Both the position numbers and the translations under genes were made by a program. DNA of 39,155 bases from contig JALHRF010000025.1 in NCBI GenBank assembly GCA_022841545.1, positions 1 to 39,155 of the forward strand. The letters are read 5' to 3'. The notes beneath the pieces were generated by a model that was given only the letters and a program-made list of their open reading frames with translations, was not told where the DNA came from and ran no database searches. Positions within the stretch are counted from its first letter, which is position 1; every line of letters starts with the position of its first letter. Shown one piece after another: positions 25,152 through 34,144 of the stretch. Source of the DNA: Bauldia sp. GTDB taxonomy: Bacteria; Pseudomonadota; Alphaproteobacteria; Rhizobiales; Kaistiaceae.

Positions 25152-26198
25152 TCAGGCGACGACATACCAGGTGGACCGGCCGCCGCCTTGCTTTGAGAGA
25201 TAGCCTCTTTCAACCAGTTGCCGGAAGTGCGGCTTGAGCGTGTTGCGGCTGATCCCGGTGATCGCGACCATCTCGCCGATGCTCACCCTGCCGTGGTCGC
25301 GGGCATGGTCGAGTATCCTCAGGGCGGGCTCCGGAAGGCTCGCGCCTATCAGTCGCTCGCGCTCTGCCTTCTTCGCCAGCCGTCGCTTCTGATGCTGCAA
25401 GGCGCGCAGGAAGAAGGTCAGCCAGGGCTGCCAGTCGGGTGCCGGTTTGCGGAGCGTACCCTGTGTCTGGCGAAGCGCCAGATAGTAGCCCTCCTTGCTC
25501 TGTTCGATCACGCTTTCGAGCGAACTGTAGGGGACGTAAGCGTAACCCGCCCGCAGCAGCATCAGCGTCGTGAGAATGCGGCTGAGGCGACCGTTCCCGT
25601 CGTGAAACGGATGGATGGAGAGGAATACGACAACGAAGATGCCGATCAGGAGCAGGGAGTGAAGCCGCTGCGCTTCGGACTCGCTGCGGAACCACGTCAC
25701 CAGTCCGCTCATGAGACGCGGCGTGTCGAAGGGCGTCGCCGTCTCGAATACGACGCCGATATGTCGGCCCATTTCGTCAATGGCAACCACATTGTTCGGG
25801 GCGGTCTTGTAGCTGCCGCGATGCCGCTCGTCCTTGGTGCTATGGACGAGAAGGTCGCGATGCAGCTGTCTGATGTGGTTCTCGGAGATGTCGATGTGTT
25901 CCCATGACTGGAACACCAACTCCATCGCTTCGGCGTAGCCCGCGACTTCCTGTTCGTCGCGTGACGCGAATCGGCCGATCCCCAGATTGCTCAGTAGCCG
26001 CTCAACCTCCTTGTCGGTTAGCTTGCTCCCCTCGATCCGGGTCGATGAGCCGATACTCTCGATGGTGGCGACACGCCTCAGCGCCGACAGGCGCTCCGGA
26101 GCGATGGCTGAGAAAGCGCGCCAGGCGCCCTTGAACTCGTCGATCTCGGCAATGATTCCCAGCATCGCCGGGGTGATGCGGAGCGTCTCGATATCCAT
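25152..26198 (-). CDS. Fic-domain AMP-transferase with C-terminal winged helix
   Basis: 348 residues from ATG; a GTG at 26228 would extend coding into the tandem repeats. Near residues 51-57 SSTRIEG is the (S/T)xxxE(G/N) inhibitory motif of class II Fic proteins. The Fic core HPFHDGNGRLSR is at 196-207, with the catalytic His and Asp/Asn/Gly anion hole complete, so AMPylation should be possible. The upstream flap region is APNNVVAI. The C-terminal 55 residues form a winged helix (VSIGEMVAITGISRNTLKPHFRQLVERGYLSKQGGGRSTWYVV), a common arrangement suggesting DNA binding and autoregulation. No antitoxin gene is adjacent; inhibition is intramolecular. Target unknown. Confidence 0.9.
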   Translation of the reverse strand: MDIETLRITPAMLGIIAEIDEFKGAWRAFSAIAPERLSALRRVATIESIGSSTRIEGSKLTDKEVERLLSNLGIGRFASRDEQEVAGYAEAMELVFQSWEHIDISENHIRQLHRDLLVHSTKDERHRGSYKTAPNNVVAIDEMGRHIGVVFETATPFDTPRLMSGLVTWFRSESEAQRLHSLLLIGIFVVVFLSIHPFHDGNGRLSRILTTLMLLRAGYAYVPYSSLESVIEQSKEGYYLALRQTQGTLRKPAPDWQPWLTFFLRALQHQKRRLAKKAERERLIGASLPEPALRILDHARDHGRVSIGEMVAITGISRNTLKPHFRQLVERGYLSKQGGGRSTWYVVA

Positions 26199-26202
26199 CG
26201 GC

Positions 26203-26248
26203 ACACCCGAATAGACACCCAAATACACCCGAATAGCAACCCGAGTAC
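26203..26248. repeat. Imperfect 11-12 bp tandem repeats in the fic leader
   Basis: ACACCCGAATAG occurs at 26203-26214 and 26225-26236, with variants ACACCCAAATA (26215-26225) and CAACCCGAGTA (26238-26248) between and after. The array begins 4 bp upstream of the fic ATG. Spacing near one DNA turn would place a DNA-binding protein repeatedly on one face, so the winged helix of Fic itself is an attractive candidate. Confidence 0.65.
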
Positions 26249-26264
26249 GCCCATTTAGGCCCGA

Positions 26265-26780
26265 CTAAGGCTTGGTCGGCGCCTCGCCGCCCGCATTCCC
26301 CTTCCCCGGCCACAGGTAGAGGAGGATCAGGATTGCCGGGCCGAGGGTGAGGGCCGTGTCCGCGAGGTTGAAGACGAACAGCGTCCGGTCGCCGAAGTGG
26401 AGAAGGAGGAAGTCGATCACGTGGCCGTGGAGGACGCGGTCGACGAGGTTGCCGAGCGCCCCGCCGACGATGAGCGCGTAGGCGACGGTTGCCCACCGGC
26501 CGCCTTCCTTCGCCGTGACCCAGAAAACGAGCACGACCACCGTGATGGCGATGGTGATCCCGATCAGCGGCAGGCCGCCGAACCCGGCGAGGAAGCTGAA
26601 GGCGATGCCGGGGTTGTTCACCCGGTAGAGCGAGAGGATGGGGAGGAGGTCGAACACGTGCCCCTCGGGCAGCGCCGCAAGCGCCCATTGCTTGGAAACC
26701 TGGTCGATCGCCACCGTGGCGCCGACCACGAGCAGGCCCAGGAGGGAGAGGGGCCCCGCAGGGCGTGTGGTCTCAGCCAT
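26265..26780 (-). CDS. lspA: Lipoprotein signal peptidase (signal peptidase II)
   Basis: 171 residues with four TM segments. Catalytic aspartates Asp123 in GNLVDRVLHGHVIDFL and Asp141 in FNLADTALTLG. Also N-terminal DQVSKQWA and RVNNPGIAFSF, the conserved Asn-Pro-Gly/Phe patch. It cleaves the signal peptide of diacylglyceryl-prolipoproteins in the inner membrane. It starts inside the 3' end of the TrmH gene (8-bp overlap), so it is coupled to the upstream gene. No downstream partner gene in the same direction within 60 bp. Confidence 0.96.
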   Translation of the reverse strand: MAETTRPAGPLSLLGLLVVGATVAIDQVSKQWALAALPEGHVFDLLPILSLYRVNNPGIAFSFLAGFGGLPLIGITIAITVVVLVFWVTAKEGGRWATVAYALIVGGALGNLVDRVLHGHVIDFLLLHFGDRTLFVFNLADTALTLGPAILILLYLWPGKGNAGGEAPTKP

Positions 26781-27615
26781 CGATCCGGAGCCGGTCGCGC
26801 AGAATCTCGAACAGCATCACCCCGGTCGCGACCGCGAGGTTGAGCGAATCGGCCTTGCCCGCCATCGGGATCCTGACCAGCGTCCCGCACGCCTTGGCGA
26901 GCGCCGGCGTCAGCCCCGCCTGCTCTCCGCCCATGACCAGGAGCACCGGCCCGCGATAGTCGGCCTTGCGGTAGTCGGCGGTCGCGACGAGGTGCGTTCC
27001 CACGACGGTCCCCGGCCAGCGGGCGCGGAGCGCCTCGAACTCTGCGGGGTTGGCGCGGGTCAGCGGGACGTGGAAGATCGAGCCCATCGTCGCCCGCACC
27101 GCCTCGACCGAGAACGGGTCGACCGTGTCGCCGACGAGGATCACGCCCGCGGCGCCCACCGCATCCGCGGTGCGCACGATGGTGCCGAGATTGCCGGGGT
27201 CGCGGATCGCCTCAAGTGCGATGAAGACGTCGGTCTCGCGCGGGTGGACGTCGTCGGCACGCGTGAGCCGCTGCTCGAAGACGCCGATCACGGCCTGCGG
27301 ATTCTCGCGCCGGGCGATCTTGCCGAGCACGGCTTCGCTGACCGAGACGATGTCGGCGCCGCGCGCCCTCGCAACCGTGCTGAGCCGCTCGACCAGCGCC
27401 TCGTTGGCGACCCGCGCCGCGTGGACGAGGTAGCGGATGCGCCACTCCGCCTCGACCGCGTCGGCGACGAGCTTCAGGCCCTCGGCGAGGAAGAGCCCGC
27501 TTTCCTTCCGGTTCTTCCCGAGCGAAAGCCCCCGGATCTCCTTGACCACCGGGTTGGCGAGGCTGGTGATGTGGACCACCCGCCCCGGTGCTGCCGTCCC
27601 GCTGCGATCAGGCAT
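26773..27615 (-). CDS. TrmH/SpoU-family RNA 2'-O-methyltransferase
   Basis: 280 residues. An N-terminal substrate-binding domain (SLANPVVKEIRGLSLGKNRKESGLFLAEGLKLV) is followed by the SPOUT knotted domain: EAIRDPGNLGTIVRTADAVG (motif 1), LVMGGEQAGL (motif 2) and IPMAGKADSLNLAVATGVMLFEI (motif 3). It methylates a ribose in rRNA or tRNA using S-adenosylmethionine; the exact nucleotide cannot be told. It overlaps the preceding methyltransferase gene by 8 bp and lspA by 8 bp, giving a tightly packed three-gene unit. Confidence 0.92.
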   Translation of the reverse strand: MPDRSGTAAPGRVVHITSLANPVVKEIRGLSLGKNRKESGLFLAEGLKLVADAVEAEWRIRYLVHAARVANEALVERLSTVARARGADIVSVSEAVLGKIARRENPQAVIGVFEQRLTRADDVHPRETDVFIALEAIRDPGNLGTIVRTADAVGAAGVILVGDTVDPFSVEAVRATMGSIFHVPLTRANPAEFEALRARWPGTVVGTHLVATADYRKADYRGPVLLVMGGEQAGLTPALAKACGTLVRIPMAGKADSLNLAVATGVMLFEILRDRLRIDG

Positions 27616-28561
27616 GCGGCGACCAGCGCGAGAACAGCGAGGTCGACAGCCCCCGCCCGCCGCCTTCCTCGCGGATCACGAGTTCGCCCGATTCGAGCAC
27701 GCCGCCGCGCTCGGCAAGGCATTCGGCGGACAGTTCGTGGATCGACAGGAAGGAGGCGCGGATCGAATAGGCGGTGAGGATGAGGAAGAGCGGCGAGTCC
27801 GACAGGAGCGACACGCACGCGCGCAGCAGCGAAGGCAGGGCATTGAAGATGTCCCAGACCTCGCCCTTCGGCCCGCGGCCGAATTTCGGCGGGTCGAGGA
27901 TGATGCCGTCATAGCGGCTGCCGCGGCGCTGCTCGCGCTCGACGAATTTCACCGCGTCCTCGCAGATCCAGCGGATCGGGGCGCTTTCCATGTGTGCGGC
28001 GGCCTGGTTCTCGCGCGCCCAGCCGATCGCCTTCTTCGAGGCGTCGATGTGGACCACCTCCGCGCCCGCCTTCGCCGCGACCAGCGAGGCGATGCCGGTA
28101 TAGGCGAAGAGATTGAGCACCTTCGCCGGGCGCTTGGCGCCGGCGATCCTGTCCCGGAGCCAGTCCCAGTGCGCCACCTGCTCGGGAAAGACGCCGACAT
28201 GGCGGAAGGAGGTGAATCGGCCGAGGAAACCGATGCCGTCGTAGGCCATCGGCCAGGTTTCGCCGAGCGGCTTCCGGTAGCGCCAGCGGCCGTCGGCCTC
28301 GTCGTCGCCGATGCCGACGAAGGTCGCATCGGCGGCGTCCCATTCGGCAGAGGGGCGGCGCGGCGTCCAGATCGCCTGCTCCTCCGGCCGCACGATCCGG
28401 TAGCGGCCGTAGCGTTCGAGTTTGCGCCCATGGCCCGAATCGAGGAGCGCGTAGTCCGGCCACCCGGCCGTCTCGAGCATGAGCGGAGCGCAGGTGACGA
28501 GTGGACCGCGCCCTCCGGCATACGGTTGCGTCCCGGTCTGTCCGACCGCAGCAGTCGTCAT
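27608..28561 (-). CDS. RlmI-like class I rRNA methyltransferase
   Basis: 317 residues if started at this ATG; a second ATG at 28480 (MLETAGWPDYALLDSGHG) also fits the family, and neither has a good ribosome site. SAM-binding motif LNLFAYTGIASLVAAKAGAEVVHID, then AIGWARENQAAAH and the catalytic-type DPPKFGRG. Those are traits of the RlmI/RlmK class of m5C or m2G rRNA methyltransferases, here without a PUA domain. Substrate is unproven. First gene of the three-gene unit with trmH and lspA, and divergent from coxG across about 210 bp that contain no feature I can identify. Confidence 0.88.
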   Translation of the reverse strand: MTTAAVGQTGTQPYAGGRGPLVTCAPLMLETAGWPDYALLDSGHGRKLERYGRYRIVRPEEQAIWTPRRPSAEWDAADATFVGIGDDEADGRWRYRKPLGETWPMAYDGIGFLGRFTSFRHVGVFPEQVAHWDWLRDRIAGAKRPAKVLNLFAYTGIASLVAAKAGAEVVHIDASKKAIGWARENQAAAHMESAPIRWICEDAVKFVEREQRRGSRYDGIILDPPKFGRGPKGEVWDIFNALPSLLRACVSLLSDSPLFLILTAYSIRASFLSIHELSAECLAERGGVLESGELVIREEGGGRGLSTSLFSRWSPHA

Positions 28562-28773
28562 GTGGTCCGCCGAAATCCCATGTCCGTCGAGCCGCCTATG
28601 TAGACGTCCCGCCGCGGCAAATCCAACTCTTGCCGATCAAGACGCCAGCGTGCCACAAATGGATATGGAATCCTTCAAAGGTCGGCGGTGCGCCAAGCGC
28701 CGTTGCCCGCGATGCCAATCAACAAGAACCTCGACCAGCCGCCGCCCCGTCGACCATCTGGACCCCGACCATC

Positions 28774-29412
28774 ATGGAAATGTCAGGCGAGAACAGGATA
28801 CCGGCGAGCCAGGAGAAGGTGTGGGCTGCGCTCAACGACCCTGCCGTGCTGAAGGCCTCGATCCCCGGTTGCCAGGCGCTGGAGAAGACCTCCGACACCG
28901 AGATGACCGCGACGGTCCAAGCCAAGGTCGGGCCGGTCAAGGCGACGTTCAACGGCCATGTGACGCTCTCCAATATCGACCCGCCCAACGGCTACACCAT
29001 CTCCGGCGAGGGCAAGGGCGGCGTCGCCGGCTTCGCCAAGGGCGGCGCCGACGTGAAGCTGACGCCCGACGGCGACGGCACGATCCTCGCCTACAAGGTC
29101 AACGCCCAGGTCGGCGGCAAGCTCGCCCAGATCGGCGGCCGGCTGATCGACGCCACGGCCAAGCAGATGGCCGACCAGTTCTTCGCCGCCTTCGCGGCCA
29201 ATGTCGCCGGTCCCGCAACGCCGGCTGCCGTTGCCGATGACAACGGCGAGACGGCCGTCCTCGCCGACGTGATCAACGATCCGGAAGTGACCGCCGAGGC
29301 GGTCGAGGAGCGGCTCGAGGTGGCGGCCGGGAAGGGTGTGTTGGGCGGACCGTATATGTGGGGCCTGCTCGCCATGATCGTGGTGATCGCGCTGATCCTG
29401 ATCTTCCGCTGA
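28774..29412 (+). CDS. coxG: CoxG-like SRPBCC protein with C-terminal membrane anchor
   Basis: 212 residues from ATG in MEMSGENRIPAS, the usual CoxG start; no strong ribosome site precedes it. The SRPBCC/START-like domain spans about 1-150: VWAALNDPAVLKASIPGCQALEK, YTISGEGKGGVAGFAKGGADV, AQIGGRLIDATAKQMADQFFAAF. The remainder is a linker and one TM helix at about 190-211 (MWGLLAMIVVIALILIF). CoxG of Oligotropha recruits CO dehydrogenase to the membrane for electron delivery. Located first in the coxG-S-L-M order. Its partner here is a form II enzyme, so a role in membrane recruitment is plausible but its substrate pathway is uncertain. Confidence 0.88.
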   Translation: MEMSGENRIPASQEKVWAALNDPAVLKASIPGCQALEKTSDTEMTATVQAKVGPVKATFNGHVTLSNIDPPNGYTISGEGKGGVAGFAKGGADVKLTPDGDGTILAYKVNAQVGGKLAQIGGRLIDATAKQMADQFFAAFAANVAGPATPAAVADDNGETAVLADVINDPEVTAEAVEERLEVAAGKGVLGGPYMWGLLAMIVVIALILIFR

Positions 29413-29482
29413 GACGGAATCGGGCTCGCAGTTTTCGAAATACGGCCTCGGCCGGCGTGAAAAGTGAAGGGGAGGACAAGGA

Positions 29483-29947
<465 letters not shown>

Positions 29948-30037
29948 CCCGGGCGAACGGCCGAGACTGAAGGGCGCGACGGGCCGGAGGAGCCCCGCGC
30001 CGACGAAAAAACAGTAGATGGTTCTGGGAGGATAACG

Positions 30038-32443
30038 ATGGCCAACGACGGGATTGGTGCAAGCGTTCTGCGCAAGGAGGATCGGCGCTTCATTACCGGT
30101 CAGGGAAGATTCACCGGCGATATCGATCTTCCGCGCCAGCTCCACGCGATCTTCGTGCGCTCGCCGCACGCCCACGCCAACATCAAGTCGGTTGATCTCT
30201 CCGAAGCCCGGGGAATGCCGGGCGTGGTTGCGATTCACACGGGCGAGGAACTGGCGGCCGGCGGCATCAAGAACCTCATCTGCGGATGGATGATCCACTC
30301 GAAGGATGGCTCGCCCATGCGGATGGGGCCGTACCCGCCGCTGGCGATCGGCAAGGTGCGCTTCGTCGGGCAGCCGGTGTTCGCGGTCGTTGCCGAAAGC
30401 ATCGATCAGGCCGAGGACGCTGCGGGCGCGGTGAAGATCGACTACGAGGTCCTGCCGGCGGTGACGGCGCCGGCCGAGGCGCTCCGGCCCGGCGCGCCCG
30501 CCGTTCATGATTTCGCGCCGGACAATTCGGCCTGGGAGCATAGCAAGCCGTCGCCGAATCTGATCTTCGACTGGTCGCTCGGCGACGTGGCCGCGACCGA
30601 CAAGGCGTTCGCCGCCGCCAAGCACGTCGTCAAGATCGAAGTCGTGAACAACCGCACCGTGCCGAGCGCGATGGAGGCCCGGGCAGTGGTCGCGGAATAC
30701 CGGTCTGGCGACGAGCATTTCACGCTGTGGAACACGACGCAGAATCCCCACCTGCTGCGGGTCGTGCTCTCGGCGTTCATCAACGTCGCCCCCGAGCACA
30801 AGCTCCGCGTCGTCGCCCCTGATGTCGGCGGCGGCTTTGGCTCGAAGATCTTCACGTATTCCGAGGAGGTCGTCTGCCTTTGGTCGGCCAAGGCGACCGG
30901 CCGGCCGGTCAAGTGGACGTCGGGACGCTACGAGGCGTTCCTGTCGGACGCCCATGGCCGCGACCATGTCACGACCGCCGAGATGGCCTTCGACGCGAAC
31001 CACAAGATGCTCGGGCTCAGGGTCGACACCATCGCTAATATCGGCGCCTACATGTCGCTCTTCTCCTCGCTCATCCCGACCTATCTTTACGCGCCGTTGA
31101 TGTCGGGCCAGTACGCGATACCGGCGATCAGCGTGAACGTGCGGGCAGTCTATACCAACACCGTGCCGGTGGATGCGGTGCGCGGCGCCGGGCGGCCCGA
31201 GGCCACGTATGTGCTCGAGCGCCTGATCGAGACGGCCGCCCGCGATCTCGGCGTCGATCGCGCCGATCTCAGGCGGCGGAACTTCGTCCGCAACTTCCCC
31301 TACCAGACTCCAGTCCTGTGGAAGTACGATTCGGGCGACTATGACGGGCTGCTCGACAAGGTCCTGACGGCGGCAAAGTGGAGCGAGTTCCCGGCCCGCA
31401 AGGCCGAGTCGATGAAGCGCGGCAAGCTGCGCGGCATCGGCCTGTCGTGCTACATTGAGGCTTGTGGCGTCGCTCCGTCGTCGGCGACCGGCGGCGCCCT
31501 GGGTTGCGGCGTCGGCATGTGGGAGATGGCCGAGATCAAGATCAACCCGGTCGGCACCGTCGAAGTGCTGGTCGGTACGCTGGGGCACGGCCAGGGCCAT
31601 GAGACGACCTACGCCCAGATCGCGGCTGACCGGTTCGGCATCTCCGTCGACTCCGTTGCCGTGATCGAAGGCGACACCGACAAGGTTCAGCAGGGCATGG
31701 GCAGCTACGGCTCGCGGACCGCGGGCAACGGCACGTCGGCTGTCTCCCGGGCGCTCGACCGGGTGGAAGCCAAGACCAGGCGGATCGCAGCGCATCTGCT
31801 GGAGGCCTCGGAAAAGGACATCACCATCGCCAATGGCGAGTTCACCGTCGCCGGGACCAACCGCAAGGTCACGCTCACCGACGTGGCGCTCGCCGCCTAC
31901 ACCTTCCACAAGCTGCCGAAGGACATCGAGCCCGGGCTCGATGAGAAGGCCTACTACGACCCGACCGAGCTGACCTATCCGGCCGGCGCATTCGTGTGCG
32001 AAGTGGAAGTCGATCCCGCGACCGGCGTCACCGACATCCTCCAGTTCACGGCCATCGACGATTTCGGCAATATCATCAATCCGATGATCGTCGAGGGCCA
32101 GGTCCATGGCGGCATCATGCACGGAATCGGGCAGGCCCTCCTGGAGGAGGCCCGCTACGACACCGGGTCGGGGCAGCTGATCACCGGCTCCTACATGGAC
32201 TACTGCATGCCACGGGCTGACAATCTGCCGAAGGTTCTGACCCTGGGATTCCAGAAGACGCCGAGTCCCAACAACCCGCTTGGCGTCAAGGGCTGCGGCG
32301 AGGCGGGCGCGATCGGCGCCCCGCCCGCGATTATCAACGCGATCACCGATGCGATCGGAAACAACGACCTGTCGATGCCGGCGACGCCGGAAAAGGTGTG
32401 GATGGCGCTGCAGCGCGCGTCCACCAAGATGGCCGCCGAGTAA
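30038..32443 (+). CDS. Form II CO-dehydrogenase-like molybdenum hydroxylase, large subunit
   Basis: 801 residues with GGGAGGATAACG ribosome site. Molybdopterin-binding landmarks: GGGFGSK at 264-270, GTLGHGQGHETTYAQIAAD, and the catalytic Glu755 in GVKGCGEAGAIG. The active-site loop reads AVRGAGR at 380-386. Form I CO dehydrogenases have AYRCSFR, with the Cys binding copper; here that position is Gly383, so the copper-molybdenum CO-oxidising site is not supported. The GAGR motif and S-L-M gene order define the form II group, whose members often act on other substrates. Name coxL used in databases may mislead; I leave the symbol blank. Cofactor-insertion genes (coxD, E, F) are absent from the window. 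Confidence 0.9.
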   Translation: MANDGIGASVLRKEDRRFITGQGRFTGDIDLPRQLHAIFVRSPHAHANIKSVDLSEARGMPGVVAIHTGEELAAGGIKNLICGWMIHSKDGSPMRMGPYPPLAIGKVRFVGQPVFAVVAESIDQAEDAAGAVKIDYEVLPAVTAPAEALRPGAPAVHDFAPDNSAWEHSKPSPNLIFDWSLGDVAATDKAFAAAKHVVKIEVVNNRTVPSAMEARAVVAEYRSGDEHFTLWNTTQNPHLLRVVLSAFINVAPEHKLRVVAPDVGGGFGSKIFTYSEEVVCLWSAKATGRPVKWTSGRYEAFLSDAHGRDHVTTAEMAFDANHKMLGLRVDTIANIGAYMSLFSSLIPTYLYAPLMSGQYAIPAISVNVRAVYTNTVPVDAVRGAGRPEATYVLERLIETAARDLGVDRADLRRRNFVRNFPYQTPVLWKYDSGDYDGLLDKVLTAAKWSEFPARKAESMKRGKLRGIGLSCYIEACGVAPSSATGGALGCGVGMWEMAEIKINPVGTVEVLVGTLGHGQGHETTYAQIAADRFGISVDSVAVIEGDTDKVQQGMGSYGSRTAGNGTSAVSRALDRVEAKTRRIAAHLLEASEKDITIANGEFTVAGTNRKVTLTDVALAAYTFHKLPKDIEPGLDEKAYYDPTELTYPAGAFVCEVEVDPATGVTDILQFTAIDDFGNIINPMIVEGQVHGGIMHGIGQALLEEARYDTGSGQLITGSYMDYCMPRADNLPKVLTLGFQKTPSPNNPLGVKGCGEAGAIGAPPAIINAITDAIGNNDLSMPATPEKVWMALQRASTKMAAE

Positions 32444-32455
32444 GGAGAAGCGACG

Positions 32456-33256
32456 ATGTACGAGACCACCTACCACCGCCCGAAGGACCTTGCCGAAGCG
32501 GCGAAGCTGTTCGCCGGCGCATCCGAGGCGCGCTACCTCGCCGGCGGCCAGACGCTCCTGCCGACCATGAAGCAGCGCCTCGCCGCGCCGACCGACGTGA
32601 TCGACCTCCGCAAGCTCCCGGAGCTCAAGGGCATCGCGGTGACCGGCGATGCCGTGACCATCGGCGCCGCCACCACCCACGCCGAGGTCAACGCCAATGA
32701 CGCGGTGAAGAAGGCGATTCCCGCGCTCGCCTACCTCGCCGGGCTGATCGGCGATCCGGCGGTCCGCCACATGGGGACGATCGGCGGGTCGCTCGCCAAC
32801 AACGACCCGGCGGCCGACTACCCGGCGGCGGTGATGGCGCTCAACGCCACGATCAAGACCGACAAGCGGACGATTCCCGCCGAGGATTTCTTCACCGGCC
32901 TGTTCTCGACCGCGCTCGAGCCGGGCGAGGTGATCGTCTCGGTGACGTTCCCGATTCCCGCCGTCGCGGCTTACCAGAAATTCGACAACCCGGCATCGCG
33001 CTACGCCATGGCCGGCGTCTTCGTGGCCAAGCTCAAGGACGGCGCGGTGCGGGTCGGCGTCACCGGCGCGCATGGCGACGGCGTGTTCCGGGCGACCGAC
33101 ATCGAGAAGGCGCTGACCGGCTCGTGGAGCCCGGACGCGGTGCAGGCGGTGACGGTGAGCGCCGACGGGATGCTCTCCGACATTCACGGCTCGGCAGCCT
33201 ACCGGGCCAACCTCGTCAAGGTGATGGCCAAGCGCGCGGTCGCCGCCGCGCACTAA
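32456..33256 (+). CDS. coxM: Molybdenum hydroxylase FAD-binding medium subunit
   Basis: 266 residues. FAD-binding AGGQTLLPTMKQRL at about 29-42 and MGTIGGSLANNDPAADYPAA at about 106-125, then the CO-dehydrogenase-like C-terminal domain ending VTVSADGMLSDIHGSAAYRANLV. It takes electrons from the small subunit's iron-sulfur clusters to FAD. It starts 12 bp after the large subunit with TAAGGAGAAGCGACG, and a strong hairpin follows its stop. Confidence 0.93.
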   Translation: MYETTYHRPKDLAEAAKLFAGASEARYLAGGQTLLPTMKQRLAAPTDVIDLRKLPELKGIAVTGDAVTIGAATTHAEVNANDAVKKAIPALAYLAGLIGDPAVRHMGTIGGSLANNDPAADYPAAVMALNATIKTDKRTIPAEDFFTGLFSTALEPGEVIVSVTFPIPAVAAYQKFDNPASRYAMAGVFVAKLKDGAVRVGVTGAHGDGVFRATDIEKALTGSWSPDAVQAVTVSADGMLSDIHGSAAYRANLVKVMAKRAVAAAH

Positions 33257-33261
33257 GCCGC

Positions 33262-33313
33262 CATGCCGCCCCTCCCGGCGTGGCGATTGCGCCGCGCCGC
33301 GGAGGGTGGCATG
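33262..33313 (+). terminator. Long hairpin after coxM that also covers the bfd leader start
   Basis: CATGCC-gc-CCCTCC (33262-33275) pairs with GGAGGG-t-GGCATG (33301-33313): 12 base pairs with one bulge, plus extra G/C pairing (CGGCG/CGCCG) inside the loop. It sits 6 bases after the coxM stop. It may end the cox transcript, although no T-tract follows. Its right arm contains a GGAGG ribosome-site-like sequence and an ATG, so it may also control translation of what follows. Confidence 0.5.
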
Positions 33314-33325
33314 TCTCGGGCATGA
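33311..33325 (+). other. Four-codon upstream ORF overlapping the bfd start
   Basis: ATG TCT CGG GCA TGA encodes MSRA. It is preceded by GGAGGG at 33301-33306 and its stop overlaps the bfd ATG as ATGA. The bfd ATG has no proper ribosome site of its own. The ORF could be a coupling leader that brings ribosomes to bfd, or chance. It is too short to identify by coding signal. Confidence 0.4.
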
Positions 33326-33603
33326 TCATCTGCTCGTGCAACGTGCTCTCGAAGGCGCGGATCGCGGCGGCCGCGGACACGCTGGCGCGCGAGGCGCCGG
33401 ATCGGCCGGTAACGCCGGGCCGCTGCTTCCGCGCCCTCGGCGCGCGGCCGCAATGCGGGACATGCTTCGCGCCGGTCCGCCGCATCATCGCCGACGCCGG
33501 CATCACCTTCACCTGCCCGGAGCCGCTGGCCACCGTCTCCGACGGGGATCTTTCCGCGGCGGAGATGGACAATGCGTTTGACCGCACCGACAAGGTGGCC
33601 TAA
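33322..33603 (+). CDS. bfd: Bacterioferritin-associated ferredoxin
   Basis: 93 residues. Four cysteines for one [2Fe-2S] cluster: MIICSCNVLSK (Cys4, Cys6) and RPQCGTCFAPVRRII. The protein reduces ferric iron in bacterioferritin so that iron can leave the store. The frame has an upstream extension (from 33124) that runs antisense to nothing but overlaps coxM in another frame, so it is rejected. A C-terminal tail of about 30 residues (LATVSDGDLSAAEMDNAFDRTDKVA) exceeds the usual 65-residue Bfd length. Followed at 32 bp by bfr, its partner. Confidence 0.87.
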   Translation: MIICSCNVLSKARIAAAADTLAREAPDRPVTPGRCFRALGARPQCGTCFAPVRRIIADAGITFTCPEPLATVSDGDLSAAEMDNAFDRTDKVA

Positions 33604-33605
33604 CC

Positions 33606-33620
33606 TTGGAATGACTCCAA
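33606..33620. promoter_or_regulatory. Irr/ICE-like inverted repeat before bfr
   Basis: TTGGA-ATGAC-TCCAA lies between bfd and bfr, 15 bp before the bfr ATG. Irr boxes (ICE) in Rhizobiales have TTTGGAATnnTTCTAAA-like sequence and occur at bfr and other iron genes. The match is short; assignment is tentative. Confidence 0.35.
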
Positions 33621-33635
33621 ACTAAGGATTGGTCC

Positions 33636-34121
33636 ATGAAGGGCGACGCGAAGGTCATCGATTTCCTCAACCAGTCGCTGCGGCACGAGTTGACCGCCGT
33701 CAACCAGTACTGGCTGCATTTCCGCCTCCTCGAGGACTGGGGCTACATCAAGCTCGCCAAGAAGGAGCGGAAGGAGTCGATCGAGGAGATGCAGCACGCC
33801 GACAAGCTGGTGAACCGCATCGTCTTCCTCGATGGCTTCCCCAACATGCAGCAGCTCAATCCGCTCAGGATCGGGCAGAACGTCAAGGAAGTGCTGGAGG
33901 CCGACCTCGAGGGCGAGTACGACGCGCGCACCCTCTACAACGAGGCGCGCGAGGTCTGTCGCGCCGCCAACGACTATGTGTCGATGAAGCTGTTCGAGGA
34001 CCTCCTCGCCGACGAGGAGAGCCACATCAATTTCCTCGAGACGCAGCTCAAGCTCATGGGCGACATCGGCCCCGAGCGCTACGGCCTGCTTCAGGCCGAG
34101 GGCGCCGACGAGGCGGAGTAG
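33636..34121 (+). CDS. bfr: Bacterioferritin
   Basis: 161 residues, normal length. Ferroxidase ligands Glu18 ([12 protein letters not shown]), Glu51 and His54 (EEMQHADKL), Glu94 (EGEYDART), Glu127 and His130 ([11 protein letters not shown]) are all present; the haem-binding Met52 is also kept. This is a 24-mer-forming, haem-bound iron store that oxidises ferrous iron and stores it as mineral. Cytoplasmic. Adjacent to bfd, as often seen. The start has AAGGA 7 bp upstream. Confidence 0.97.
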   Translation: MKGDAKVIDFLNQSLRHELTAVNQYWLHFRLLEDWGYIKLAKKERKESIEEMQHADKLVNRIVFLDGFPNMQQLNPLRIGQNVKEVLEADLEGEYDARTLYNEAREVCRAANDYVSMKLFEDLLADEESHINFLETQLKLMGDIGPERYGLLQAEGADEAE

Positions 34122-34144
34122 GGCCGAGGGCCGGGCGACTCCCT

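Noticed and set aside
26199-26228. GTG start extending Fic by ten residues
   Set aside because: The extra residues are encoded by the tandem repeats (YLGVYSGVP) and are not family-like; the ATG at 26198 starts the normal Fic N-terminus.
30038-32443. Calling the operon a true aerobic CO dehydrogenase
   Set aside because: The Cys of the AYRCSFR motif is replaced by Gly (AVRGAGR), so CO oxidation should not be assigned from family name alone.
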